A DNA stretch of 64,000 nt from PALSA-612 sp963791225 (GCA_963791225.1 CAWBRV010000003.1:1054001-1118000), one strand, 5' to 3'. Positions 33,677 to 42,231 are shown, numbered from the stretch's first letter. Notes: generated by a model not told the origin, from the letters alone. Program-made: numbers and translations.

Positions 33677-34746
33677 CTAGTGCAGCTCGAGATCAGGGTC
33701 GGCTTCGAGCCGTCGGCCGGCACGCGCCAGGTCGCCCAGCACTTCTGCGTCTTCGGAACGGTGTTGGCGAGCAGCTCGCTCGAGTCCGACGACCAGGCGG
33801 CTGTCGGCGCGTAGTAGAGCTGGAGGAGGCTGCGCACCTTCCCGGTCGCGACGTCGACGACGGCCAGCTTGCCAATCGATCCTTTGCCCGTCTCGAAGGC
33901 GATGGACTTGCCGTCGGGCGACCAGCCGAACACGTTCTCGACGTTGCGCGGGACGAGAGCCCGGCTCTTGCCGCCCCCGGTCGAGACCAGGTGCAGCGCG
34001 ACCGACTTCCCCGCGAGGGCCACATAGGCGATCTTTCCGCCCGTGGGCGACCAGAGCGGGTGCTCGCCGACTTTCGCGAGCTGCCGGAGTTGGCCGCCGT
34101 TCGTCTTCGCCGTCCAGATGCCGAACGTGTGCCCGGAGTCGTCGGACGCGTTGCGCTCGAAGACGACCCGCGTGCCGTCGGGCGAGAGGCTCGGGTTGAC
34201 GTTGTCGAGCTTTCTCCCACCGGCCGTGCCGACGAGGGCTCCCGAGTGGGCGTCGAGGATCGTCACCGGCCCCGAGCAGGTCAGGCACGAGGGCGAGCCG
34301 GCGCCGGCCGCGATACGAGTTCCGGTTGGGTTCGTGACGAAAGAGAAGTCGTTGATCCGGGCGATCTTCTGCGGCTTGCTCCCGGGCGCGATCCGGAGGA
34401 TGTCTCCGTCCCGCAGGAAGAGGAGCGCATTATTCGGCTGCAACCAGACGATCTGGTAGGGCGGGTCGGGGCACTTGCCGGTGCACACCGTGTAGCGGAG
34501 CGGCTGGGCGCTCGTGCCGTCGGCCTTTGCGGTGCAGAGCGCCTGCAGGATGTCGTTCGGGTTGCGGTGGCCGGTCGGCGGAGGCCAGCGCCTGCCGTAG
34601 AACGCGATCTCCGTGCCGTCCGGCGACCAGGTCGGGAGGCTCACCTGCCGGCACGGCGAGATGCTCGTAGACGAGGCGCGAGTCGTCGCCGCGAGGAGCG
34701 CGAGAAGAACGGTTACCGCTACGAGAACGCGACGGAACATGCTCAC
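33673..34746 (-). CDS. secreted TolB-like beta-propeller protein
   Basis: A 357-residue exported protein. A signal peptide (FRRVLVAVTVLLALLAATTRA) is followed by repeats of the PD40/WD40-like type. Four are clear: LPTWSPDGTEIAFYG, PSLSPDGTRVVFER, PLWSPTGGKIAYVA and FGWSPDGKSIAFETG, spaced about 40-60 residues apart. Extra cysteine pairs (CTGKCPDPP, SCLTCSG) suggest disulfides. Such propellers bind proteins or carbohydrates at the surface. The start used is GTG at 34746; an ATG two codons later works equally well. Confidence 0.88.
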   Translation of the reverse strand: MSMFRRVLVAVTVLLALLAATTRASSTSISPCRQVSLPTWSPDGTEIAFYGRRWPPPTGHRNPNDILQALCTAKADGTSAQPLRYTVCTGKCPDPPYQIVWLQPNNALLFLRDGDILRIAPGSKPQKIARINDFSFVTNPTGTRIAAGAGSPSCLTCSGPVTILDAHSGALVGTAGGRKLDNVNPSLSPDGTRVVFERNASDDSGHTFGIWTAKTNGGQLRQLAKVGEHPLWSPTGGKIAYVALAGKSVALHLVSTGGGKSRALVPRNVENVFGWSPDGKSIAFETGKGSIGKLAVVDVATGKVRSLLQLYYAPTAAWSSDSSELLANTVPKTQKCWATWRVPADGSKPTLISSCTS

Positions 34747-34969
34747 AGGGTACGCCGCTTGCCAGTGCGCACTAACGCGAACAGAGGTGTTCGACCATCG
34801 CGCGGCGGTTCCGCGTAGCGCGATCCCGAGCGTCGCGTCGCACTACCACGCAGCTTGCAGCGGAGACACCGGCTGAGAGGCCAGTAGAAGGGAGGCGGGC
34901 GACTCGTTGCCGAACCGCCCGCCGCGATGCTCCCTACCTTCTGATTCGATGAGGCGTCGGCCCCATCGA

Positions 34970-35407
34970 CTATCGGTTGATCGGGACGGCGGTGCTGCCA
35001 GCAACGTCGCTGGTCGATCCATGCTGGATCGCCACCCACGCCGATGTCTCACCGGTGTGAGCCCAGAACTGGAAGTGGACGACAGCCTTCCCCTTAGAGT
35101 CGGTCACGAACGAGACCACGTTCTGGTCGATCAAGCACGAGTACCCGAACTCGATCACCGAGACGTTGTACGAGCGGTTCGGGTACAGGTTGTCGACGGT
35201 CACTGACGCGCTAACCCACTGGACGCTGTGAGTCTCGACCACGGCGAACGTCCCGTACTTCGCTCCCGAAACGTCGCTCGCACCCGCGCCGCACGTGTAG
35301 GAAGCACTGCGATAGAGAGACGCTGTGAACGTCTGCGAGGCGCTCGCCTGTCCAACAGAGAAGGCGAGCATCCCGACGGCAGCCGCCAAGAAGATGACAC
35401 GCTTCAT
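34970..35407 (-). CDS. secreted small beta protein, unknown function
   Basis: A 145-residue exported protein. ATG at 35407 has AAAGGAGG upstream. A clean signal peptide (MKRVIFLAAAVGMLAFSVGQASA) leads into a beta-sandwich-like domain (FTASLYRSASYTCGAG; SVTVDNLYPNRSYNVSVIEFGYSC; VVHFQFWAHTGETSAWV). Its two cysteines could pair. No family recognised. It resembles other short exported proteins in this region in size and style. Confidence 0.78.
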   Translation of the reverse strand: MKRVIFLAAAVGMLAFSVGQASASQTFTASLYRSASYTCGAGASDVSGAKYGTFAVVETHSVQWVSASVTVDNLYPNRSYNVSVIEFGYSCLIDQNVVSFVTDSKGKAVVHFQFWAHTGETSAWVAIQHGSTSDVAGSTAVPINR

Positions 35408-35587
35408 TGAGAACCTCCTTTCCTCCGCGCATCCTGGGGGGCCTCGCTAACACCCCGGTAACACGCGGTGGCACCAGGAACGGCTGAAGCCAGACTTCCG
35501 GGAGGCCCAGCGCGCCATCGGCTGCGGCGCTAAGACTCGGCTGCGCGAGCGTGCGGGAATGACTCCCGAGCGGCGTAGCCGCCTCCT

Positions 35588-36268
35588 CTATGCCTCCCAG
35601 GCTTCGAGACGCGCACGGATCGACTGGACCGCGGCCTCCCAGAGCCGGCTTTCGTCTTCCGATGACCGCTGATAGAGGCCGCCGAACGAGCCGTCGCCGA
35701 GGGCTTCCCTCCGCGCCCTCGGATTTCCGTTCTCGGGCCACACGACCGGCGGCTTGCGCTGTGCAGGGATCACGACTCCCGGAAGCCGCGTCCACGGGAA
35801 GTTCTCCGACCACGATGCATGGTCGTAGTCGGGATCGATTGCGGCGGCGATCTCGTCCGGTCGCCCTTCCCAAAGCTCATGCCAGACAACCGCCGTGCCC
35901 GGCCGGCGTCGTGTCCACGCCCTGCCCGACTCAGTGTTTCCGCCATGACCGTTCACAACAAGGATCCGCGCGAACCCTTGGCCGACCAGCGAATCGACGA
36001 CGTCCGAGAGAAGTGTGACCAGCGTGGACTCCCGGAGCGTGGGACTGCCTGGGTACGCGGCGAAGCCGTTCACCCCGTATGGCAGAACTGGCAGCACCGG
36101 GACGCCCAGCGGCTCGGTAGCCTCGACCGACGCACGCTCGACAAGGATGTTGTCGGTCTCGAGAGAGAGGTACGCATGCTGCTCGGTCGAGCCGACGGGG
36201 AGCACGATCCGGTCGTCTCCACGCAGGTAGGCCTCGAGCTGCATCCAGTTGAGGTCGCGGACCCTCAC
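35588..36268 (-). CDS. creatininase-family amidohydrolase
   Basis: A 226-residue protein of the creatinine amidohydrolase/MftE-like fold. The metal site begins IVLPVGSTEQHAYLSLETDNIL (about residues 20-41; the usual E-x-H and D ligands are present). It continues with FARILVVNGHGGNTESGRAW (about 99-118). Members cleave cyclic amides or act in cofactor maturation; the usual LP-x-G-S-x-E-Q-H-G-P has AYL in place of GPH. GTG at 36268. Its neighbours are unrelated surface-type genes. Confidence 0.88.
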   Translation of the reverse strand: MRVRDLNWMQLEAYLRGDDRIVLPVGSTEQHAYLSLETDNILVERASVEATEPLGVPVLPVLPYGVNGFAAYPGSPTLRESTLVTLLSDVVDSLVGQGFARILVVNGHGGNTESGRAWTRRRPGTAVVWHELWEGRPDEIAAAIDPDYDHASWSENFPWTRLPGVVIPAQRKPPVVWPENGNPRARREALGDGSFGGLYQRSSEDESRLWEAAVQSIRARLEAWEA

Positions 36269-36446
36269 CGTGACGCGCGAAGGCTAGCGCCGAAGCCGAC
36301 CCATCGGCTGCGAGAGCGTCCTCTCGCTAGATCCAGCTAGTCAGGTTTTACCGCTACTTCGTAGTGACTGGCCCGATGACCGGTCGAGCGTCGAGCTAGT
36401 CCGGCGCTACTCGTCCCAACTGAACACGACAGACGGCGCTGAGCAC

Positions 36447-36733
36447 GTGCCGGCCCGTGTCCTGCGTCGCGAGGGCGCGTCGAGCGCCGGGGTGGCGGCG
36501 TGCGCCTCGTTGGTCGATCTCGTGAACGAGCGGAGGTTCTGCCACCGTGGGGAGCGGGAGATCGCCGACGCGCCCGCGGCGCCGTCGTCAAGCCGCTCAG
36601 CGAGTCGTGGGCGTTTAGCCGCTCCCGCTCACGCTCGAACGTGAGCCCGTTGCTGGCGGCCGCGGCCGCCTTGCACGTCGCGGAGGTCGAGCTCGAGGCC
36701 GAGGCCGAGGCCGCAGCGCTGGCGATCTTCTGA
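36447..36733 (+). pseudogene. frameshifted remnant resembling a phage terminase large subunit C-terminus
   Basis: Two frames together read like the end of a phage terminase. One gives SLVDLVNERRFCHRGEREIADA; the next, from about 36573, gives RGAVVKPLSESWAFSRSRSRSNVSPLLAAAAALHVAE and stops at 36733. The order (basic helix, H-x-G, then W-A-W/F-x-R-x(4)-S-PL-x-A) is what many actinophage-type terminases show. A single frameshift separates the frames. No other phage gene is present. The call rests on pattern memory and is moderate. Confidence 0.42.
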
Positions 36734-36778
36734 CGGCGGCCCGCCGCTGTAAGTCCGCTGGTCTGTGCGCCCATTGTT

Positions 36779-37098
36779 ACTACCCGTTCACCGTTCATGA
36801 GCGGCACCGCGCTGATCTCCACAGCCACCCTCGTCCCCTCGGTGGAAACCAGTACGCCGGTCGAGTCGGTGGCCGGGGCGGTGCCGAGCACCTTCCGGGA
36901 GAACAGCTCGCGAGCGCGGCGGCTGTCCTCGGGCGCGACGACGGAGGTGAAGTGGCGACCTCGAACGTCGCCGAGTAGCCGCTCGGCTGCCGGGTTGATC
37001 CACCGGACGACTCCGGTCGTGTCGAGCACGTAGCTGGGGACGCCGACGCTGTTCAGAGCTTGCTCGACGTCGCCGCCGACTACCAGGCCGGTCGCCAT
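36779..37098 (-). pseudogene. truncated PAS-LuxR regulator (PAS half only)
   Basis: ATG at 37098 begins the same protein as the intact regulator (MATGLVVGGDVEQALNS...) and stays identical to about residue 106 (LMNGERVV). It then runs into unrelated sequence; the open frame continues to 36337 as an alanine-, serine- and arginine-rich tail without the DNA-binding domain. The break coincides with the end of the repeat at 36779. It cannot work as a LuxR regulator. Confidence 0.85.
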
Positions 37099-37146
37099 CA
37101 CGGAAGTGTGGCTGATCGACGCACCCGAGGAAATTGACCCAGTTGG
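36779..37146. repeat. 368-bp direct repeat, copy 2
   Basis: Second copy of 32192-32559, one mismatch, same orientation. The left edge abuts unrelated sequence containing the terminase-like remnant. The right edge continues into the native-looking leader of the secreted protein at 37229. The distance between corresponding bases of the copies is 4587 bp. Confidence 0.95.
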
Positions 37147-37228
37147 GTTCTAGCGGGCTGGGTGAGGGAAAGACATGCTGTCTGGGGTCGGGCGATCACC
37201 GTTGATCGCCTGCATACAAAGGAGCTCA

Positions 37229-37774
37229 GTGAAGAAGATCATCCTCGCGGTCGCCGTCGCGGCGGTCGCAACCATGGCAGTCGTCTCGTCCGCCTCGGCG
37301 GACGTGGCTCGCTACCAGACGCAGACCCTGACGTTCACGGCTACGCAGCCGAAGGACGTGTACGGTCAGTGGACTGATGTCTGGACGCACACCTACACGG
37401 CCGTGCTGAACCCGTGCGACAACACATTCTCGGGCACAGGTTCTGCTGTCGGCACAGATTATGGCCCCTACACCAACGAGACGATTAAGGGCAACTTCGA
37501 CGGCACGACGCTCAGCTACAAGGCGACGTACCTCGGCCCGAACGCGACCGGCGTCAAGTACGCGCTGAACGGCCCGATGAGCAGCACGCTGATCGCTACG
37601 GCGTGGGACGCGAACGACAACCTGATCAACACGTCCCCGAACGTTCTTGAGTTCAAGATCACCAATGTCAACGAAACGCAGTTGTCGAACTTCAAGAACC
37701 ACGGCGAATACGTCTCGTCGAAGGGCGGCGGCTCCGATGCGGCACATTCGTGCATCGGAATGCCCATCCACTAG
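37229..37774 (+). CDS. secreted protein, unknown function
   Basis: A 181-residue exported protein. GTG at 37229 has AAAGGAG 5 bases upstream. The signal peptide is KKIILAVAVAAVATMAVVSSASA. The mature part is rich in threonine and asparagine with a lipocalin- or allene-oxide-like feel (VWTHTYTAVLNPCDNTFSGTGSAVGTDYGPYTNETIKGNFDGTTLSYKATY). One cysteine near the middle and one near the end could pair. It lies 83 bp from the edge of repeat copy 2 and diverges from the truncated regulator. Confidence 0.78.
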   Translation: MKKIILAVAVAAVATMAVVSSASADVARYQTQTLTFTATQPKDVYGQWTDVWTHTYTAVLNPCDNTFSGTGSAVGTDYGPYTNETIKGNFDGTTLSYKATYLGPNATGVKYALNGPMSSTLIATAWDANDNLINTSPNVLEFKITNVNETQLSNFKNHGEYVSSKGGGSDAAHSCIGMPIH

Positions 37775-37954
37775 AGGCCGTCGGCCATCTAGCTTGTTGT
37801 GCGGGGGCGGCCTTCACTGAGCCAACTCAAGCGGGCGACCCGCCGACCGAGAGCAAGTTCATTCGCTGCCAACGCGCCTCCCCTCAGATCGCGCCGCAGT
37901 CCGGGCTCGTCGGGGTGACGGTGCTGTTGGTGGTGGTCGCGGTCTGGGTCGCCG

Positions 37955-39367
37955 TTGGGTCTGGGCCGCAGGCGATCGTCGGCCGGCTACCTGTCGCTGC
38001 ACGATACGCGCACAAACGGCGTTCCTCCTTTCTCGCTGTTGCTCGCTGCCGGTGCGCTGGCGGCTGGTGTCTTCATCGGGCTGGCCGCTTTGCATATGGC
38101 TGCAGCGATGCGGGTGCTGGCTCGGGATCGGCGGATTCCTGCTCCGCTTCCTCCCGAGATACGCAGGCTGCGAAGCGTGCTGCTGACTCCGCTTGGCCCG
38201 CCGGCCGTGCGGCTCGTCGACGACCCCGTGCCTCCGCCGTCGAAACTGCCGGATGCCAGCCAACGACCGAGGCGACTGCGGCTGACGGTGCTCGTGCCGG
38301 CGCATAACGAGTCGGCGACGATCGGGGCGGCGCTGGAGTCGTTATGGCAGCAAAGGCGGCCTCCGGACAAGGTGATCGTCGTCGTCGACAACTGCACCGA
38401 CGACACCGCCGACGTCGCTCGTCAGCACGGGGCGGACGTGTTCACGACAGTCGCGAACAGCGAGAGGAAGGCGGGCGGACTCAACCAGGCGCTGTCCGAG
38501 CTGTTCCCGGGAATCGATGCCGGCGACGTGACGATGATCATGGACGCCGACTCGATCGTCGTCCCTGAGTTCATCGACACCGCGATCGGCCGTCTCGAGG
38601 CCGACCCCGATCTGATCGCGGTCGGCGGCGTCTTCTATGGCGAAGAAGGCCTGGGGCTGGTCGGCCAACTGCAGCGCAACGAATACACCCGCTACCAGCG
38701 CTACATCTCCCGTCGTCTCGGCAAGGTCTTCGTCCTCACGGGCACCGCCTCGATGTTTCGCACGTACGCGCTCAAGGCGGTCGCCGACAGCCGAGGGCAA
38801 CTACTCCCCGGAGACCCAGGCGACGTGTACGACACGCTGGCGATGACCGAGGACAACGAGATGACGCTGTCGTTGAAGTCGCTCGGCGCCAAGATGGTCT
38901 CACCGATGCAGTGCCATGTCGTCACCGAAGTGATGCCGACCTGGAACGCGGTCTGGCGGCAACGGATGCGTTGGCAGCGCGGCGCCTTGGAGAACATCGG
39001 CGCGTACGGTCTGACTCGGGCGACTCTGCGCTACTGGCTTCAGCAGATCGGCATCGGCTACGGCACGATCGCGCTCAACGCCTACCTGCTCTTGATGCTG
39101 ATCACACTGCTCGCCGCAGACAGCTTCCAACTCCTGTGGTTCTGGCTCTCGATCGGGTCGATCTTCGTCGTCGAACGCATCGTGACCGTCTGGGCTGCCG
39201 GCTGGCGAGGCAGAGCACTCGCGCTTCCACTTGTCATCGAAATCGGATACGACCTCATGCTTCAAGGCGTCTACGTCAAGTCCCTCATCGACATTGCCGC
39301 CGGACGCTCCTCCGGCTGGAACTACGTCCCCCGACAGCCGACCTCCCACGAGGCCGTTCGCCAATGA
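37955..39367 (+). CDS. membrane glycosyltransferase family 2 (BcsA/NodC-like)
   Basis: A 470-residue processive-type GT-A enzyme in the membrane. The core shows LTVLVPAHNESATIGAALESLWQQ (about 109-132), VIVVVDNCTDDTADVA, MIMDADSIVVPEF (DxD), TEDNEMTLSLKSLGAKMV (the ED base) and QRMRWQRGALEN (the Q/RxxRW product site). Hydrophobic helices flank it: LLLAAGALAAGVFIGLAAL before and three to four after. TTG at 37955 is the only start in frame, but another frame just upstream encodes a hydrophobic segment (VGVTVLLVVVAVWVAV). A frameshift at the very N-terminus is therefore possible. It should polymerise a beta-linked sugar chain. Confidence 0.85.
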   Translation: MGLGRRRSSAGYLSLHDTRTNGVPPFSLLLAAGALAAGVFIGLAALHMAAAMRVLARDRRIPAPLPPEIRRLRSVLLTPLGPPAVRLVDDPVPPPSKLPDASQRPRRLRLTVLVPAHNESATIGAALESLWQQRRPPDKVIVVVDNCTDDTADVARQHGADVFTTVANSERKAGGLNQALSELFPGIDAGDVTMIMDADSIVVPEFIDTAIGRLEADPDLIAVGGVFYGEEGLGLVGQLQRNEYTRYQRYISRRLGKVFVLTGTASMFRTYALKAVADSRGQLLPGDPGDVYDTLAMTEDNEMTLSLKSLGAKMVSPMQCHVVTEVMPTWNAVWRQRMRWQRGALENIGAYGLTRATLRYWLQQIGIGYGTIALNAYLLLMLITLLAADSFQLLWFWLSIGSIFVVERIVTVWAAGWRGRALALPLVIEIGYDLMLQGVYVKSLIDIAAGRSSGWNYVPRQPTSHEAVRQ

Positions 39368-39507
39368 CCATCCTCGCAGGCATTCTCCTGCCTTCCTCGG
39401 TACTGGCATCGGGATGGTTCCACGTGCTCGCAACCTTCGTCGCGATCAACACCATCATCTACGCCGCACTGGCCATCGCAAAACTGATCCCACGCCGACG
39501 CGCCTGA
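39364..39507 (+). CDS. 47-residue membrane partner of the glycosyltransferase
   Basis: A tiny ORF whose ATG overlaps the glycosyltransferase stop as ATGA. It contains one or two hydrophobic segments (MTILAGILLPSSVLASGWF; VLATFVAINTIIYAALAIAKLI) and ends in basic residues PRRRA, which would face the cytoplasm. The tight coupling suggests a subunit or assembly helper of the enzyme. No family is recognised. Confidence 0.65.
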   Translation: MTILAGILLPSSVLASGWFHVLATFVAINTIIYAALAIAKLIPRRRA

Positions 39508-39629
39508 CCCCTACCGCCAGCCGAGACGCATGCGACGGGTATCTGGTCTCGCGCACAGTCACGCAAGGGGACTTCAGCGATCCTGTTCCCGCTCGGCATC
39601 GATCGCCTGCTCAAGCTGTTCGTGGAGAG

Positions 39630-40328
39630 TCAGGAGCTGCGGTCTGATTGGCTGACCCAGAGATCCAGCCTTGGCAGGTCCAGTGATAGCCACGACGTCG
39701 CAGATTCGCTCCGGGGGTTATCGGGCCAGAGCCCCTCAAACGTCACCTGTATGTCTTGGGCTTGCGCGGGGACGTTCTCGGCTGCTACTCCCAGCCGGAA
39801 TGCCAAGAGCCTGGCGAGAGGCTGTCAGCTCGGTTGACCGGGACATTGTCTAACGGGATCTCGGCTCGCATCGGGATGAGCCCCTGCTGCGTCAGATCAC
39901 GCACGATGGACACGACATCTATGTAACGCTCGGAGTGGGGTGGAATGTCCGCAAGCGTGGAGCCGAGGCTGTTGGATCACGACAGTGCTCGACCATCGAG
40001 CTCGCGCTTGCGCCGTAACCATCGGGACCCCTTCGGTATCCAATCCTCAACCGAGAGGATGCTTACGGATACGCTCTTTGCTGCCTGCGCGCCGTCGTTC
40101 CGGACTCTCAGGCGAAGGTAGGCAGCGTAGGAACCGCCAAGGGTGGATGTTACGACTCGATCGGATGGATGATCGTCCGAGTAATGAAGGACCCAACTTC
40201 GGGCCGCGAATCCATGAGCCCAGGCCGAGGCCAAGCGCGAGAGCGACGAGAGCGGCGAAGAAAGTCCCGCCCGCCCCGACCGAGAGAGCCGCGTCGAAGA
40301 CTAGAAGGCCCAAGAACGGCAGGATCAC
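39630..40328 (-). pseudogene. decayed membrane-anchored protein gene
   Basis: Reading from 40328, one frame gives two hydrophobic helices (MILPFLGLLVFDAALSVGAGG; FFAALVALALGLGLGSWI). A frameshift near 40190 leads to VLHYSDDHPSDRVVTSTLGGSYAAYLRLRVRNDGAQAAKSVSVSI. A TGA at 39977-39979 interrupts this frame, after which it continues as STLADIPPHSERYIDVVSIVRDL. A second frameshift near 39800 leads to RLGVAAENVPAQAQDIQVTFEGLW and a stop at 39630. Together they form one plausible protein with an N-terminal anchor and an external beta domain, broken three times. Confidence 0.6.
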
Positions 40329-40530
40329 GGCCTCGTCAGACGGAGGTCATTCTTGATGCTGATGTGTGTGCGCCATTGTGTGCGCCAGTGACTCTTGGGA
40401 ACCCGGTGTTAGTCGCCCGGTCAGTACGAAAGCGCAGTGCTGGACGCCCCTTGTTGATCCAGTTCTACGCCGCGCAGATGCTGACGGGTCTGCGCGAGCT
40501 GGGGTCGCCCCTGTTCTGGTGTGGTTTCGG

Positions 40531-40554
40531 GCGGCGGGGTGGGATTCGAACCCA
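40531..40554 (-). repeat. tRNA 3'-end fragment (att-like)
   Basis: This 24-base stretch matches the 3' end of the intact tRNA-Ser(UGA) (46315-46339) in the same orientation, except for one missing G in a G run. It covers the T-arm (GGGATTCGAACCC on the plus strand) and the acceptor strand. No tRNA body is attached. The T-arm part is shared by many tRNAs, so the extra acceptor match carries the weight. Confidence 0.5.
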
Positions 40555-40590
40555 GAACGACCTCGCGCGAGGGTGTAGCCTCAGCCCATC

Positions 40591-41118
40591 GTGATCGAGA
40601 AGGGGCTCCGGCAGGACGTGCAGACGGTTCGGACCGACGGAGAGCCGGTCGCGCCGCTGATCGACGGCGTGCTGATTCGGCACCAGGTGACGCAGATCGA
40701 CGAGCGCGGGACGCTGTGCGAGATCCTCGATCCGCGCTGGGAAGTCAACGCGTCGCCGATCGTCTACGTCTACCAGTTCACGATTCGGCCTGGAAAGGCG
40801 AAGGGCTGGCATGTTCACCGGCTCCACGACGACCGCATCTTCATCAGCCAGGGCGAGATCAAGGTGGTGCTCTACGACGATCGCGCCGACTCGCCGACCC
40901 GCGGCATGATCAACGAGATCTACCGTTCCGAGCTGCGACGCTCGCTGATGGTGATCCCTCGGGGGGTCTTCCATGCGCATCTGAACGTTGGTACAAGGGA
41001 CGCGCTGCTCGTTAGCATGCCGACGCGGGGCTACGACCACGCAGAACCGGACGTTTTCCGGTTGCCGCTCGACACCGACGCGATCCCGTACTCGTTCGGC
41101 GAGTCGCTGGGCTGGTGA
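40591..41118 (+). CDS. RmlC-like cupin (dTDP-sugar epimerase-type) protein
   Basis: A 175-residue single cupin. RGTLCEILDPRWEV is followed by YVYQFTIRPGKAKGWHVHRLHDDRIFISQGEIKVVLYDDR (about residues 62-101). This carries the W-H-x-H metal or catalytic histidines and the R-x-F/x-x-G-x-x motif of dTDP-4-dehydrorhamnose 3,5-epimerase relatives. VIPRGVFHAHLNVGTRDALLVSMPT follows. It could epimerise or isomerise a nucleotide sugar. Glycosyltransferase genes lie next to it, which fits surface glycan synthesis. Start GTG at 40591, 36 bp from the tRNA fragment. Confidence 0.85.
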   Translation: MIEKGLRQDVQTVRTDGEPVAPLIDGVLIRHQVTQIDERGTLCEILDPRWEVNASPIVYVYQFTIRPGKAKGWHVHRLHDDRIFISQGEIKVVLYDDRADSPTRGMINEIYRSELRRSLMVIPRGVFHAHLNVGTRDALLVSMPTRGYDHAEPDVFRLPLDTDAIPYSFGESLGW

Positions 41119-41124
41119 CAGGTC

Positions 41125-41985
41125 TTATTCGAGGCCGCGAGCCTTTCGAAACTGGGTCACCAGCCAGCCTGGGGGGACGGGGTTGGGGAGGTCTTCGTCG
41201 AACGCAAACTCAGGCCCCGTTTGTGTTCGAAGTGCTGCAAGCTCGTTGTCGATGAAACCGCGCTCGCACTCGATTCGACGGACGTAGGCCGCCTGCTCGT
41301 GCGAGGGCTTCTCGATATAGCTGTTCTTGCGCCAGGCCGACGGGAACTTGAAGACGGTCAGCACAGGTATTTCGAGCATTCCCGACCGCGCGGTCGCTCG
41401 ACCTATGAAGTCGTGGTCAGGCCCTTCGACGAGTTCGCGGTAATCGCGCCAGCCGATCTCCCGGCCGAGCTCCGTTTCGTGGAGGATCGCAGAGGGCGGT
41501 GTCACGCCGGGGCCGTAACCTCGGTAACTGCCGTCGGGGCCGATCCATTCGGTGAGCGTGTGTGCAAGCAACGCGCCCGTTTCGGCCACCGCCTTCATGA
41601 GCCAGGCAAGATGAGTCGGGAACCAGACGTCGTCGTGGCCGAGGTAGGCGACGTACTCACCTCGGGCCAGTCCGAGGCCTGCGTTGTTCGGGCCGAACTG
41701 GTTGCCACAGTTCTCGGGCAGGTTGTGCCACCGGACCCGCGGGTCGGCAAACGAGTCGACCACTTGCTCGGAGTCGTCCGTGCAAGCGTCGCCGATGACG
41801 AGCAGTTCGATGTTCTTGTACGTCTGCCAGAGCGTTGTGTGAATCGCGTAGCGCAACACGCTCGACCAGTTGTAGGTGGCGATGATCACGCTCACGAGCG
41901 GCGCTCCGTCCGCTACGCGCGGCGACCACCGATGGTTTGCCACGGGTAAGACTCGTCTGCGGATCGTTCTAGCCGGTGTAACCAC
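41125..41985 (-). CDS. glycosyltransferase family 2
   Basis: A 286-residue soluble GT-A enzyme. PLVSVIIATYNWSSVLRYAIHTTLWQTYKNIELLVIGDACTDDSEQVV (about residues 29-76) is the nucleotide-sugar domain. NNAGLGLARGEYVAYLGHDDVWFPTHL carries the D-D-V-W metal motif. The C-terminal part (EGPDHDFIGRATARSG) holds the acceptor side. No membrane helix is present. GTG start at 41985. It converges on the cupin gene, 6 bp apart. Donor and acceptor unknown. Confidence 0.9.
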   Translation of the reverse strand: MVTPARTIRRRVLPVANHRWSPRVADGAPLVSVIIATYNWSSVLRYAIHTTLWQTYKNIELLVIGDACTDDSEQVVDSFADPRVRWHNLPENCGNQFGPNNAGLGLARGEYVAYLGHDDVWFPTHLAWLMKAVAETGALLAHTLTEWIGPDGSYRGYGPGVTPPSAILHETELGREIGWRDYRELVEGPDHDFIGRATARSGMLEIPVLTVFKFPSAWRKNSYIEKPSHEQAAYVRRIECERGFIDNELAALRTQTGPEFAFDEDLPNPVPPGWLVTQFRKARGLE

Positions 41986-42085
41986 GAGAGGTGCGTCAGA
42001 CTCGGAACGCTGTTCGCGCTCGCAGGTGCCGCATCACGCGCAGGTTATCCCACCGCCCGTCGGCGTATCCGTCCGAGAGCGCGCG

Positions 42086-42165
42086 CCAGGCGGCTGGGAT
42101 TCGAACCCAGGGGCGCTTGCACGCCCAACGGATTACAAGACCACCGGTTTGATGCGGCGGGTCGC
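42086..42165 (-). pseudogene. degenerate class II tRNA-like sequence
   Basis: On the minus strand there is a perfect T-arm (CTGGG-TTCGAAT-CCCAG), a long variable arm (GGGCG..CGCCC type) and a CTTGTAA anticodon-like loop, with acceptor CCGCCTG. The matching 5' acceptor CAGGCGG and a proper D-arm are missing, and the anticodon stem pairs poorly. It looks like the 3' half of an old serine- or leucine-type tRNA. Confidence 0.5.
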
Positions 42166-42231
42166 TGACGGTCGAAGACGGCGGCGCTCGTCGTCTCCCG
42201 GGCCGATTCGCCTCGGGCGCGACTCGCGCAT

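Noticed and set aside
36337..36778. Alanine/serine/arginine-rich tail of the truncated PAS frame as a new effector domain
   Set aside because: It is simply the reading of unrelated DNA past the repeat edge, and sits antisense to a terminase-like remnant.
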